A stretch of DNA of 21,209 nt from JAMXLO01 sp046735215 (GCA_046735215.1 JBKPSV010000162.1:1-21209), one strand, 5' to 3'; positions 1-7,357 are shown, numbered from the stretch's first letter. Translations and numbers: made by a program. Notes: generated from the letters alone by a model not told the origin.

Positions 1-420
1 GATACGCACCCGCGCATCCTGGCCGCCATGCCGTCGCCCGTGATCCGCTTTGTCATCACCGAGGACAAGACAGGGCTGCATCCATTCCGGCTGCTGTCGA
101 TCTTGTCGCTCGCCTGGCTGACCGCGCGTTCGGTGCCGCCCGACACGGACTGGCTGCGCTCGCGCTTCGCTGCACCGCTGGTGCTGCTGGGACAGAACTC
201 GCTGCCGGTGTTCTGTTCCGGCATCTTCTTCGGCTTCATCGCCCGGCTCGGACTGGAGGCACGAGAAAATGCTGCAATGCAGATTGCAGTGAACCTGTGC
301 GGTGCACTCGCAATGGTAGTAGTGGCCGGCATCACCGCCTGGTATCGCGGCAAGGGCCGCGCTCCCGCGCAACGGCAGCCCATCACCTTGCCGGCGGTCG
401 CGAGGACTGATACCGGATAA
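1..420 (+). CDS. OpgC-domain protein, C-terminal part (5' end outside window)
   Basis: The reading frame is open from base 1 and ends with TAA at 418-420, so this is the last 139 residues of a longer gene; the ATG at 28 is internal. The segment around residues 20-90 resembles the C-terminal end of OpgC proteins: a DKTGLHPFRLLS stretch, then a membrane helix, a GQNSLPVFC motif and a further helix. OpgC is an inner-membrane acyltransferase that, in characterised bacteria, adds succinyl groups to osmoregulated periplasmic glucans. At least three hydrophobic segments are visible, and the tail after about residue 115 is polar and probably cytoplasmic. The next gene, an exported SGNH-like protein, starts 5 bases downstream, so the two are probably co-transcribed. 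Family assignment is fairly sure; the substrate is inferred from the family only. Confidence 0.8.
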   Translation, partial: DTHPRILAAMPSPVIRFVITEDKTGLHPFRLLSILSLAWLTARSVPPDTDWLRSRFAAPLVLLGQNSLPVFCSGIFFGFIARLGLEARENAAMQIAVNLCGALAMVVVAGITAWYRGKGRAPAQRQPITLPAVARTDTG

Positions 421-424
421 TTGT

Positions 425-1198
425 ATGCGTCGATTTGCCTCTGCAATCCTGCTCTGCGCGGTTTTCGCATCCCACCGGCCATCGCTGGCCGCCACTGGTT
501 TGAGTGGCACGTGCGGTGCGCCCGACGAATTCGTCACTGCCGATGAGTCGCTGGCGCAATTCGGTCAGGCCGTTACTGCAGGCGGCGTCGTTAATGTGCT
601 GGCTGTCGGGTCAGCAACCACAGTGGGCTCCGTTACTGCGGCCGGACTGAACAGCGCGGGGGAAGGCGGCGCATTCCCCTGGCAGATGGTTCGCGCGCTC
701 CACGCTGCGTTTCCTTCGGTCAAGTTCGATCTGACCATACGCGGCGGACGCGGCATGACGGCGGAAGACATGCTGCCTTTGATCGACGCGGCTTTACGGC
801 AGCAACACTACGCTCTGGTGTTGTGGCAAACCGGCACGGTGGAAGCGGTGCGAGGATTGCAGCCTGACGGACTGCTCGATGTGCTGCACACCGGCGCTGC
901 ACACATCCGCGACGCCGGTGGGGACCTGGTGCTGATCGATCCGCAGTTCAGCCGCTTCCTGCGTGCCAATACGGACCTCGATCCGTATGAGAACGTGATG
1001 CAGCAGGTGGCGACGATGCCAGGTGTCGTATTGTTCCACCGCTTCGAACTGATGCGGACGTGGGCCAATGACGGACGGCTTGATCTGGAACGCACAGCGA
1101 AGGCTGACAGGGACAAGGCATTGGATGAATTGAATGCTTGCCTTGGTCGGGCACTTGCGCAGTTCGTGTTGAGCGGGGCCGACCTGTTGAAGAAGTAA
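425..1198 (+). CDS. Exported SGNH/GDSL-hydrolase-like protein, probably non-catalytic
   Basis: 257 residues with an N-terminal signal peptide (MRR, a hydrophobic run, and a probable cleavage near residue 22-23 in the SLAA region), so it should act in the periplasm. The fold is suggested by SGNH-type blocks: VLAVGSATT near residues 58-66 (block I), IRGGRGMTAEDM near 105-116 (block II), LVLWQTGTVEAV near 131-142 (block III) and a C-terminal DRDKALDELNACL near 228-240 (block V). In active relatives block I has a Ser nucleophile, block III has GTN and block V has an Asp-x-x-His; here these positions read Ala64, Val139 and Lys231 by my alignment. The protein may therefore bind rather than hydrolyse its ligand. 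It lies directly after the OpgC gene, which suggests a role in periplasmic glucan or surface sugar modification. The family call is moderate; loss of activity is inference. Confidence 0.65.
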   Translation: MRRFASAILLCAVFASHRPSLAATGLSGTCGAPDEFVTADESLAQFGQAVTAGGVVNVLAVGSATTVGSVTAAGLNSAGEGGAFPWQMVRALHAAFPSVKFDLTIRGGRGMTAEDMLPLIDAALRQQHYALVLWQTGTVEAVRGLQPDGLLDVLHTGAAHIRDAGGDLVLIDPQFSRFLRANTDLDPYENVMQQVATMPGVVLFHRFELMRTWANDGRLDLERTAKADRDKALDELNACLGRALAQFVLSGADLLKK

Positions 1199-1248
1199 TC
1201 CGCCCGGCGCATGCTCCCGCCCATCCTTGGATGATGGGAGGGAACTGG

Positions 1249-2163
1249 ATGCCTGGAATGTTGGATGGCAAGGTTGCGGTGGTCACCGGCGCGGGGCGTG
1301 GTATCGGTCGGGCGACTGCGATCTGCCTGGCCGCAAATGGCGCGAAGGTTGTCGTCAACGACGTCGGCGCCGCGGTCACCGGCGAAGGCCATGACGTCGG
1401 CCCGGCGCAGCAGGTGGTAGCCGAGATCACCCAGGCAAACGGTCAGGGTCGCGCGGTGGCGAACACCGACAGCGTCGCCGAATGGGAAAATGCGCAGAAG
1501 ATCGTGCAGGCTGCGATCGACAATTTCGGCCGCATCGACATGGTGGTGAACAACGCAGGCATCCTGCGCGATCGCATCTTCCACTACATGACGCCCGAGG
1601 AATTCGATGCGGTCATGAAAGTACATCTATACGGCGCGTTCTATGTCAGTCGCGCCGCCGTGGTGCATTTCCGCAAGCAGGAGAGCGGCTGCTACGTCCA
1701 CATCACCTCCACGTCCGGACTGATCGGCAGCGTTGGGCAGGTCAACTACGGCGCCGCGAAGCTCGGCATTGCCGGCTTGTCGCGTTGCATCGCGATGGAT
1801 ATGCAGCGCTACCACATTCGGTCCAACTGCATTGGCCCACATGCCTTCAGCCGCATGATCGAGACGGTGCCTGGCCAGACCGAGGAGCAGATGAAGGCGC
1901 GCGCCGAACGGACGCGTCCGGATCACATCTCGCAGTTGATCGCGTTTCTGGGAACTGACGCAGCCGCGGACGTGAGCGGGCAGATTTTTGGCGTACGCGG
2001 CAACGAGGTATATCTGTACAATCAGCCGCGGCCGATCCGCATTATGGCCCGCCCGGATGGCTGGACGCCGGAGAAGCTGGCCGAACACTGGCTGCCGGCG
2101 GTGAAGAACAGCTTCACGCCATTAGAGCGCACGCGCGACGTCTATCCATGGGATCCCGTCTGA
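1249..2163 (+). CDS. SDR-family dehydrogenase, MFE-2 / (3R)-hydroxyacyl-CoA dehydrogenase-like
   Basis: 304 residues. The start at 1249 is chosen because a GGGAGGGA ribosome site (1236-1243) lies 7 bases before it and the protein then begins with the usual SDR beta strand; the frame is open further upstream, to 1138 and beyond, but only as overlap with the previous gene. It has the TGAGRGIG nucleotide loop near residues 12-19, NNAG followed by ILRDR, and the full catalytic set Ser154, Tyr167 and Lys171. The long insert after the second strand (VVVNDVG, then a Gly-rich stretch) and NNAGILRDR are typical of the dehydrogenase part of peroxisomal-type multifunctional enzyme 2. That points to NAD-dependent oxidation of a 3-hydroxyacyl-CoA. 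No hydratase or SCP2 domain is attached. The C-terminal 60 residues run past the usual SDR core. Substrate is unknown. It converges on the DUF3891 gene. Confidence 0.85.
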   Translation: MPGMLDGKVAVVTGAGRGIGRATAICLAANGAKVVVNDVGAAVTGEGHDVGPAQQVVAEITQANGQGRAVANTDSVAEWENAQKIVQAAIDNFGRIDMVVNNAGILRDRIFHYMTPEEFDAVMKVHLYGAFYVSRAAVVHFRKQESGCYVHITSTSGLIGSVGQVNYGAAKLGIAGLSRCIAMDMQRYHIRSNCIGPHAFSRMIETVPGQTEEQMKARAERTRPDHISQLIAFLGTDAAADVSGQIFGVRGNEVYLYNQPRPIRIMARPDGWTPEKLAEHWLPAVKNSFTPLERTRDVYPWDPV

Positions 2164-2172
2164 ACGATGACA

Positions 2173-2198
2173 TTGCCCGCCTCTCAAGAGGCGGGCAA
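2173..2198. terminator. Perfect 11-bp hairpin between convergent genes
   Basis: TTGCCCGCCTC at 2173-2183 pairs perfectly with GAGGCGGGCAA at 2188-2198 across a TCAA loop. It sits 10 bases after the SDR stop and covers the 3' end of the opposing DUF3891 gene, whose stop codon (2184-2186) falls in the loop. There is no clear T-run on either side, so it is either a bidirectional factor-assisted terminator or an RNA 3'-end stabiliser. The position between convergent genes supports transcription ending here. Confidence 0.7.
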
Positions 2199-3017
2199 CT
2201 GCCGCTCGTCGGGCACAAGTTCGGCCATCACCCTGACACGCCGAGCGTCGCTCAGGGCTGCCCGCATCTGATCTGCATCAGTGAACCGTGTCTGCGGCAA
2301 CTCGATGCCCTCGCAAACCAGCGTCACTGACATTGTGGAAAACGGCCACGGCCGCACGGCAAAACGCGTACCGGCGTCGAGGGCGATGATGCGTAGATCC
2401 ATCGTGCCCCGCGCAGTCGGCACAGTTCTGATAGAGCCTTCCTGTGCCGCGTCAGAGCGAACGGCGGCATCGCGCAGTGCGGTGCAGACGGCGATGGAAA
2501 GCCGATCCACGGCACTGACCAGCAGTCGGTTTCGCTGCAAGGTCGCCGGCGAGACATGCTCCGCATATCCATGATCGCCGGCAAGACTGTCGCATAGCTC
2601 CTGTTGCAGCTCCGCCTGATCCTGCAGGAACTGGGTCACCACGGCGGATGCCGCGGCGTCAGCGTTGGCGAAGTCGAAAGTGCGATAAAGGTTGCTGCCG
2701 TGCAGCGAGACCAGCAGTGCCGGGTATCGCCCAAGCACCCTCGCCATCGCGCTTCCCTGACGCCAGAGTTCGGTATGCTTGGCGACGTCCAACTCCCGGA
2801 ACGAGTGCGGGCGCCCTGTCTGGGTGTTCAGGGTCGGAAACCGCTCCCAGCTAAGCCACCCGATGTCGTGCTGTTCTGCGCCCAGGCACACGTCCTCGAA
2901 TGGTGAGATACAGCCGAACTCCGCATTGCCCCACGCCCGAATGGCCTGCCCCGAAAGCCATGCGTGGCTCGGCTGTGGAATGGCGATGATCGTATCGCCC
3001 GTCTCGCGAAACATCAT
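2184..3017 (-). CDS. DUF3891 family protein
   Basis: 277 residues, soluble, with no signal peptide. I recognise the DUF3891 pattern: IAIPQPSHAWLSG near residues 11-23, a GAEQHDIGW motif near 46-54, WERFPTLN with a following TGRPHSF, and ALLVSLHGSNLY near 100-111. The conserved His and Asp residues (QPSH, QHDIGW, SLHG) could form a metal or active site, but no activity is established that I know of. The start is supported by a GGGAG about 8 bases upstream (3026-3030); a second ATG at 3014 follows directly. It lies 43 bases after the crotonase gene on the same strand, so the two are probably one transcript. Its 3' end is inside a strong hairpin. Confidence 0.8.
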   Translation of the reverse strand: MMFRETGDTIIAIPQPSHAWLSGQAIRAWGNAEFGCISPFEDVCLGAEQHDIGWLSWERFPTLNTQTGRPHSFRELDVAKHTELWRQGSAMARVLGRYPALLVSLHGSNLYRTFDFANADAAASAVVTQFLQDQAELQQELCDSLAGDHGYAEHVSPATLQRNRLLVSAVDRLSIAVCTALRDAAVRSDAAQEGSIRTVPTARGTMDLRIIALDAGTRFAVRPWPFSTMSVTLVCEGIELPQTRFTDADQMRAALSDARRVRVMAELVPDERQLPAS

Positions 3018-3060
3018 CTGGTTGGCTCCCTCAGCCCTCTATGCGATCCGGACGGCGCTG

Positions 3061-3834
3061 CTATCGCCCGACGAACTTCGGCTGACGCTTCTCACGAAAG
3101 GCAGCGACACCTTCGCGGTGATCCTCGGTCTGATCGAGCTGCGGCTGCACGAATGACTCGAGGTCGAGGAAGTCCTCATAACTTGGCCCGCTGGCCATGT
3201 GAAACAGCTTCTTCGCCATGCCGAATGCGAAGGTCGGGCCGGTCGCAAGATCCGCCGCCAGTTCCTCGGTCTTTGCCATCAGCTCGCCGCCCGGCACCAC
3301 GTAGTTCACCAGGCCAAGTGACAACGCCTCGGGTGCCTCGACGAAGCGGGCGGTGAACACCAACTCCTTGGCGCGCGCCAAACCAACGCGACGCGTCAGG
3401 AACCAGATCGCACCGCCATCCGGAGCCAGGCCGATACGACGGAACACCTGCGAGAAACGGGCGGTTTCGGATGCAACGATCAAGTCGCAGGCCAGAGCGA
3501 TAGACCAGCCTATGCCGACCGTCGGGCCACGCACCGCGGCGATCACCGGTTTTTCGATGGCGTGCAGCGTGCGCAGGAACTGATGGCTGCCGCCCTGCAT
3601 CTTCTCCCGCTCGGCGCGCAGGCCGCCGCGCTGCATCCGCCCGACATGCGCGCCGGTGCAAAATGCTCTTCCCTCGCCGGTGACAATGATCGCACGCACG
3701 TTCTCGTCGAAGCGAAGCTGCTGCGTGTAGTCGCGCAGCTTGGCGCGCATCTCATACGTGAGCGCGTTTAGCTTCTCCGGCCGGTTCAATACGATCTTGG
3801 CGACCGGGCCATCGATGATGAGGTCGACCGACAT
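3061..3834 (-). CDS. Enoyl-CoA hydratase/isomerase family protein (PaaG-like active site)
   Basis: 257 residues from the start at 3834, which has GGAGG (3840-3844) 5 bases upstream; an ATG 15 codons earlier (3879) would reach into the intergenic palindrome and has no such support. The crotonase fold is clear: LNRPEKLNAL near residues 16-25, the two oxyanion-hole segments (AFCTGAHVG near 57-65 and GPTVGIGWSIALACD near 103-117) and the C-terminal EKRQPKFVGR. In classical hydratases one catalytic Glu lies in a PE motif; here that position reads Val130-Phe131. Instead there is PDGG with Asp139, as in the PaaG-type isomerases, and Glu157 sits where the second hydratase Glu lies. An isomerase or a specialised hydratase is therefore more likely than a standard beta-oxidation enzyme. 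It diverges from the CaiB-type CoA transferase gene and probably shares its pathway. Confidence 0.85.
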   Translation of the reverse strand: MSVDLIIDGPVAKIVLNRPEKLNALTYEMRAKLRDYTQQLRFDENVRAIIVTGEGRAFCTGAHVGRMQRGGLRAEREKMQGGSHQFLRTLHAIEKPVIAAVRGPTVGIGWSIALACDLIVASETARFSQVFRRIGLAPDGGAIWFLTRRVGLARAKELVFTARFVEAPEALSLGLVNYVVPGGELMAKTEELAADLATGPTFAFGMAKKLFHMASGPSYEDFLDLESFVQPQLDQTEDHREGVAAFREKRQPKFVGR

Positions 3835-3878
3835 GCGTTCCTCCGCCTGGTTCGCGGCATCCAAGCGTGTTGACGCCA

Positions 3879-3894
3879 TGCCGGCAAGCCGGCA
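3879..3894. promoter_or_regulatory. Perfect inverted repeat in a divergent intergenic region (putative operator)
   Basis: TGCCGGC at 3879-3885 is followed by AA and by its exact complement GCCGGCA at 3888-3894. It lies in the 90-base gap between the divergent crotonase and CoA-transferase genes. A TTGACG at 3870-3875 could be a plus-strand -35 element, which would place the repeat in the promoter spacer, where a repressor would block transcription. I see no convincing -10 box, and no regulator gene is in the window. The site could also be a chance GC-rich palindrome. Confidence 0.4.
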
Positions 3895-3924
3895 GCGTTG
3901 TCAGGTTACCGGAGGAAAGCGGCC

Positions 3925-5112
3925 ATGGCGCGTCCGTTTGAGGGCATCCGTATCATCGACATCACGCATGTGCTGGCGGGGCCATTCGCAGCATACCAGC
4001 TCGGGCTGATGGGCGCCGATGTGATCAAGGTGGAGCATCCCGATGACCCCGACCAGAGCCGTGATTCCGGCAGCGACAATGTGCTGAACCACGCCAACAT
4101 GGGCACGGGCTTCCTGACCCAGGGATCCAATAAGCGCTCGATTACGTTGAACCTGAAGTCCGAACAGGGTCGCGCGATCCTGAAGAAGCTGGTCGCCGCC
4201 GCTGACGTGCTGGTCGAGAACTATCGGCCCGGTGCGTTCGAGGCACTGGGGCTCGGCTATGAGGAGATGCGCAAGATCAACCCGAAGCTGATCTACGCAT
4301 CGTTCTCGGCGTTCGGCCAAGGCGGACCGCGGCGAGAGCAGACGGCATACGATCACGTGATCCAGTCCACCTCGGGCATCATGGCAATGACCGGCACGCC
4401 GGAAGCGAGCCCGGTGAAGATCGGTGCCCCGGCGATCGACTACTCCACCGGCACGATGGGCGCGTTCGCGCTGTCCGCGGCATTGTTCCAACGCGAGCGC
4501 ACCGGCCAGGGCCAGCGTATCGATATGGCAATGCTTGATGTGGCAATCATCCTGATGGCCTCGCACGTCACCGGCTATCTGCGCAACGGCCATCATCCCA
4601 AGCCATCGGGCAATCGCATGCCGCACGCCACAAGCATGGCGTATCAGACGAAGGATGGGATGGTGATGCTGGGCGCCTCCAATCTGCGGCAGCAGAAGCG
4701 GCTATGGACCGTGCTTGAGCACCCGGAGATGATCAAGCGCACCAATGACGAACGTCACACCGATCACGATCGTGAGGAGACATTGCTGTCGCAGATCATG
4801 TTGACCCGCAGCGCGGCGGAGTGGGAGGCGTGGCTGCAAGAGCGCCACGTTCCGGCGTCGCGCGTGCGTACCATGGGCGAGGCACTGGCCGATCCACAGA
4901 TTGCCTCGCGCGGCGTGCTGCACCGGCACGAGCGCGCGCCGGGCATCGAGGGGCCATTCACCGTGCCGGTGGCGGCGTTCAAGTTTGCGCATGATGGGCC
5001 GCGGGTCGATAGGCCGCCGCCGATGTTCGGGCAACATACCGACGAGGTGCTTGGGGAACTGGGGTACAGTGCGGCGGAGATCGGGGCGTTTCGTAAAACC
5101 GGCGCCATTTGA
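3925..5112 (+). CDS. CaiB/BaiF (family III) CoA transferase
   Basis: 395 residues, close to the family norm of about 400. The start at 3925 has GGAGGA (3911-3916) upstream and gives the typical family N-terminus (ARPFEGIRIIDITHVLAGPFA); the ATG at 3898 lies before that ribosome site and is rejected. Further family features are GADVIKVEHP near residues 31-40, the NKRSITLNLK segment, VENYRPGA, and GQGQRIDMAMLD, in which Asp205 corresponds to the catalytic Asp that forms the acyl anhydride in formyl-CoA transferase. The enzyme moves CoA from one acyl-CoA to a carboxylic acid without using ATP. Divergent from a crotonase and followed by an LLM oxidoreductase, it probably activates the acid degraded by this gene group. 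The exact acid cannot be told from the sequence. Confidence 0.92.
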   Translation: MARPFEGIRIIDITHVLAGPFAAYQLGLMGADVIKVEHPDDPDQSRDSGSDNVLNHANMGTGFLTQGSNKRSITLNLKSEQGRAILKKLVAAADVLVENYRPGAFEALGLGYEEMRKINPKLIYASFSAFGQGGPRREQTAYDHVIQSTSGIMAMTGTPEASPVKIGAPAIDYSTGTMGAFALSAALFQRERTGQGQRIDMAMLDVAIILMASHVTGYLRNGHHPKPSGNRMPHATSMAYQTKDGMVMLGASNLRQQKRLWTVLEHPEMIKRTNDERHTDHDREETLLSQIMLTRSAAEWEAWLQERHVPASRVRTMGEALADPQIASRGVLHRHERAPGIEGPFTVPVAAFKFAHDGPRVDRPPPMFGQHTDEVLGELGYSAAEIGAFRKTGAI

Positions 5113-5113
5113 T

Positions 5114-5169
5114 GTCATTCTCGCGAATGCGGGAATCCGGGGCTGGATCCCCGCTTTCGCAGGGATGAC
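5114..5169. repeat. REP-like imperfect palindrome
   Basis: Two 25-base arms (5114-5138 and 5145-5169) are inverted copies with 20 of 25 positions matching, around a GGGGCT centre. Both outer ends read GTCAT when read inward. This is the form of the widespread proteobacterial REP-type elements built on GTCATTCCCGCGAAAGCGGGAATCC. It begins 2 bases after the CoA-transferase stop and ends just before the ribosome site of the next gene. It could reduce read-through or stabilise the upstream mRNA. Confidence 0.75.
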
Positions 5170-5186
5170 GAGGGAAGGAGTAAGTG

Positions 5187-6050
5187 ATGCAGTTGGGTCG
5201 GTTAGGCGCGTGGTATTCGACTGACAAACTGGGCGGTCCCCAGCAGATCAAATCCTTCGCACAGACCGTCGAACGTTTGGGCTACGACACGCTGTGGTAC
5301 CCTGAATCGCGCGGTTACGAGTCCTTCTCGGTCGCCGCCTTCATGCTCGGCAATACAACCAAGCTGAAACTTGGCAGCTCTATTGCGTCCATTTATGCGC
5401 GCGACGCTTTCACCTCGCGCCGGGGCCTGCTGTCATTGCAGGCTCTCTACGGCGACCGCTTCATCCTCGGTCTCGGCGTCAGCCATCTGCCCATGGTCGA
5501 AGGCATTCGCGGCCACAAATATGAGAAACCCGTGCCGGTCATGCGCACCTATCTGGAGGGCATCACCAAAGGCGAAGCCGGCAGCGATACCTGGCCGCTT
5601 GCCATCGCTGCGCTCGGGCCGCTGATGATGAAGCTCGCCGGCAGCCACACGCGTGGCGCGCTGCCTTACAACACCACACCGGAACATACGGCCGAAGCCG
5701 CGCGCATCCTTGGACGGGACAGGTGGCTAGTGGCCGAGCAGAAGGTTACACTTGAAACCGATCCGGCGAAAGCGCGCGCACTGGGACGGAAGGAGCTGTC
5801 GCGCTACATGGTGCTCGACAACTATCGCAACAACTGGCTGCGGCTCGGCTTCTCGGAAAACGAGCTGGCGAATGGCGGTTCCGACCGGTTCATCGATGCG
5901 ATGGTGCTGTCGGGCGGCAAGGCGAAGGTGCAGGAAGGACTGCGCGCGCATTTCGCCGCGGGTGCCACGCAGGTCTGCATCCAGCCGGTGCATGACGATG
6001 GCGACACCGCCGCGCGCGATCGCATCCTGACCGAACTCGCCGACACCTGA
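5187..6050 (+). CDS. LLM-class (luciferase-like) oxidoreductase, probably F420-dependent
   Basis: 287 residues. The ATG at 5187 is preferred because GGAG (5177-5180) lies 6 bases before it; the GTG one codon earlier (5184) is too close. The TIM-barrel luciferase-like pattern is visible: LGAWYSTDKLG near the start, RLGYDTLWYPES near residues 30-41, LKLGSSIASIYAR near 61-73, a YGDRFILGLGVSH strand-loop near 88-100, and a late GATQVCIQPV. It resembles the MSMEG_4141-type F420-dependent group, short members of about 280-300 residues common in actinobacteria. Cofactor F420 rather than FMN is inferred from that resemblance. It would carry out a hydride transfer on an unknown substrate. The CoA transferase is upstream, separated by the REP-like element, and glgC starts 44 bases downstream. 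Confidence 0.8.
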   Translation: MQLGRLGAWYSTDKLGGPQQIKSFAQTVERLGYDTLWYPESRGYESFSVAAFMLGNTTKLKLGSSIASIYARDAFTSRRGLLSLQALYGDRFILGLGVSHLPMVEGIRGHKYEKPVPVMRTYLEGITKGEAGSDTWPLAIAALGPLMMKLAGSHTRGALPYNTTPEHTAEAARILGRDRWLVAEQKVTLETDPAKARALGRKELSRYMVLDNYRNNWLRLGFSENELANGGSDRFIDAMVLSGGKAKVQEGLRAHFAAGATQVCIQPVHDDGDTAARDRILTELADT

Positions 6051-6094
6051 CGGCTGGGCCGCCGCCCGGAATCACACCTGAGACGAGGTTCGCC

Positions 6095-7357
6095 ATGCTG
6101 GCTATTCCAAAATCCGGGCCGATCTCGCGAACGACGATGGCCTATGTGTTGGCAGGGGGCCGTGGCAGCCGCCTGATGGAGCTGACCGACCGCCGCGCCA
6201 AGCCCGCCGTGTTCTTCGGCTGCAAATCGCGCATCATCGATTTCGCGCTGTCCAATGCGCTGAACTCCGGCATTCGCCGCATCGGCGTTGCCACGCAATA
6301 CAAGGCACACAGCCTGATCCGCCACCTGCAACGCGGCTGGAACTTCTTCCGCGTCGAACGCAACGAGAGCTTCGACATTCTGCCGGCGTCGCAACGCGTT
6401 TCCGAGACGGAGTGGTACGCCGGCACTGCCGATGCGGTGTATCAGAACATCGACATCATCGAGAGCTATGGGCCAGACCACATCATCGTGCTGGCCGGCG
6501 ATCACGTCTACAAAATGGACTATGAGCCGATGCTGCAAATGCACCACGAGCGGCAGGCAGATGTGACGGTCGGCTGCATCGAAGTGCCGCGCATGGAGGG
6601 AACCGCGTTCGGCGTGATGGCGGTGGACACCGAAGGACGCATCGTGTCCTTCCTGGAGAAGCCGAAAGACCCGCCGGGGATGCCAGACGATCCCAATATG
6701 GCGCTGGCCAGCATGGGCATCTACGTATTCACGACAAAATTTCTGTTCGACCAGCTGCGTCGGGATGCCGCCGATCCGAACTCCAGCCGCGATTTCGGCA
6801 AGGACCTGATCCCGTACCTGGTAAAGCACGGCAAGGCGATCGCACATCGCTTCAGCGAGTCGTGCGTCCGTTCGGGCTTCGAGGCCGAATCGTACTGGCG
6901 TGACGCCGGCACGCTGGATGCGTATTGGCAGGCGAACATCGACTTGACCGAGGTGGTTCCCCCGCTCGATCTCTACGACCACGAGTGGCCGATCTGGACA
7001 TATGCCGAAGTCACGCCGCCTGCCAAGTTTGTGCACGACGGCGAGGATCGCCGGGGCCAGGCGCTCAGCTCGCTCGTATCGGGCGGCTGCATCATCTCCG
7101 GCGCGATGTTGCGGCGCTCATTGCTGTTCACCGGCGTGCATATGCACTCGTTCGCCCGGGTGGAAGACAGTGTCGTGATGCCGTATGTCGACATTGGCCG
7201 AGGCGCACGACTCAACAAGGTCATCATCGATCGCGGCGTGCGGATTCCGGACGGGCTAGTGGTCGGTGACGACCCGCTGGCCGACGCCGAACGCTTCCGG
7301 CGCACGGACAGCGGCATATGCCTGATCACCCAGCCGATGCTCGACCGCCTGAGGTGA
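6095..7357 (+). CDS. glgC: Glucose-1-phosphate adenylyltransferase (ADP-glucose pyrophosphorylase)
   Basis: 420 residues, full length for the family. It makes ADP-glucose from ATP and glucose-1-phosphate, the committed step of bacterial glycogen synthesis, in the cytoplasm. Visible features are the nucleotide loop VLAGGRGSRL near residues 18-27, KPAVFFGCKSRIIDF near 36-50, SETEWYAGTADAVYQN, AGDHVYKMDY, and the C-terminal left-handed helix domain with SGGCIISGA and RSLLFTGV. The start at 6095 has a GACGAGG ribosome site 6 bases upstream and gives the alphaproteobacterial N-terminus; the ATG at 6137 would cut into the first strand. One oddity is Cys43, where relatives have Gly in the FGGK motif. 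The stop overlaps the glgA start by 4 bases, so the two are translationally coupled. Regulation by sugar-phosphate effectors is expected from the family but not shown here. Confidence 0.97.
   Translation: MLAIPKSGPISRTTMAYVLAGGRGSRLMELTDRRAKPAVFFGCKSRIIDFALSNALNSGIRRIGVATQYKAHSLIRHLQRGWNFFRVERNESFDILPASQRVSETEWYAGTADAVYQNIDIIESYGPDHIIVLAGDHVYKMDYEPMLQMHHERQADVTVGCIEVPRMEGTAFGVMAVDTEGRIVSFLEKPKDPPGMPDDPNMALASMGIYVFTTKFLFDQLRRDAADPNSSRDFGKDLIPYLVKHGKAIAHRFSESCVRSGFEAESYWRDAGTLDAYWQANIDLTEVVPPLDLYDHEWPIWTYAEVTPPAKFVHDGEDRRGQALSSLVSGGCIISGAMLRRSLLFTGVHMHSFARVEDSVVMPYVDIGRGARLNKVIIDRGVRIPDGLVVGDDPLADAERFRRTDSGICLITQPMLDRLR

Noticed and set aside
1138..1248. Upstream extension of the MFE-2-like SDR
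   Set aside because: It overlaps the end of the previous gene, and the strong ribosome site lies before 1249.
808..1626. Long minus-strand open frame of 272 codons opposite the SGNH-like and SDR genes
   Set aside because: It is a mirror of two well-supported plus-strand genes in GC-rich DNA, has no recognisable motif and no ribosome site.
2148..2330. Small plus-strand frame after the SDR
   Set aside because: It overlaps the SDR end and runs antisense to DUF3891; no ribosome site or motif.
5822..7036. 404-codon minus-strand open frame
   Set aside because: It lies opposite glgC and the LLM gene, is rich in His and Arg as such shadows are, and shows no domain.
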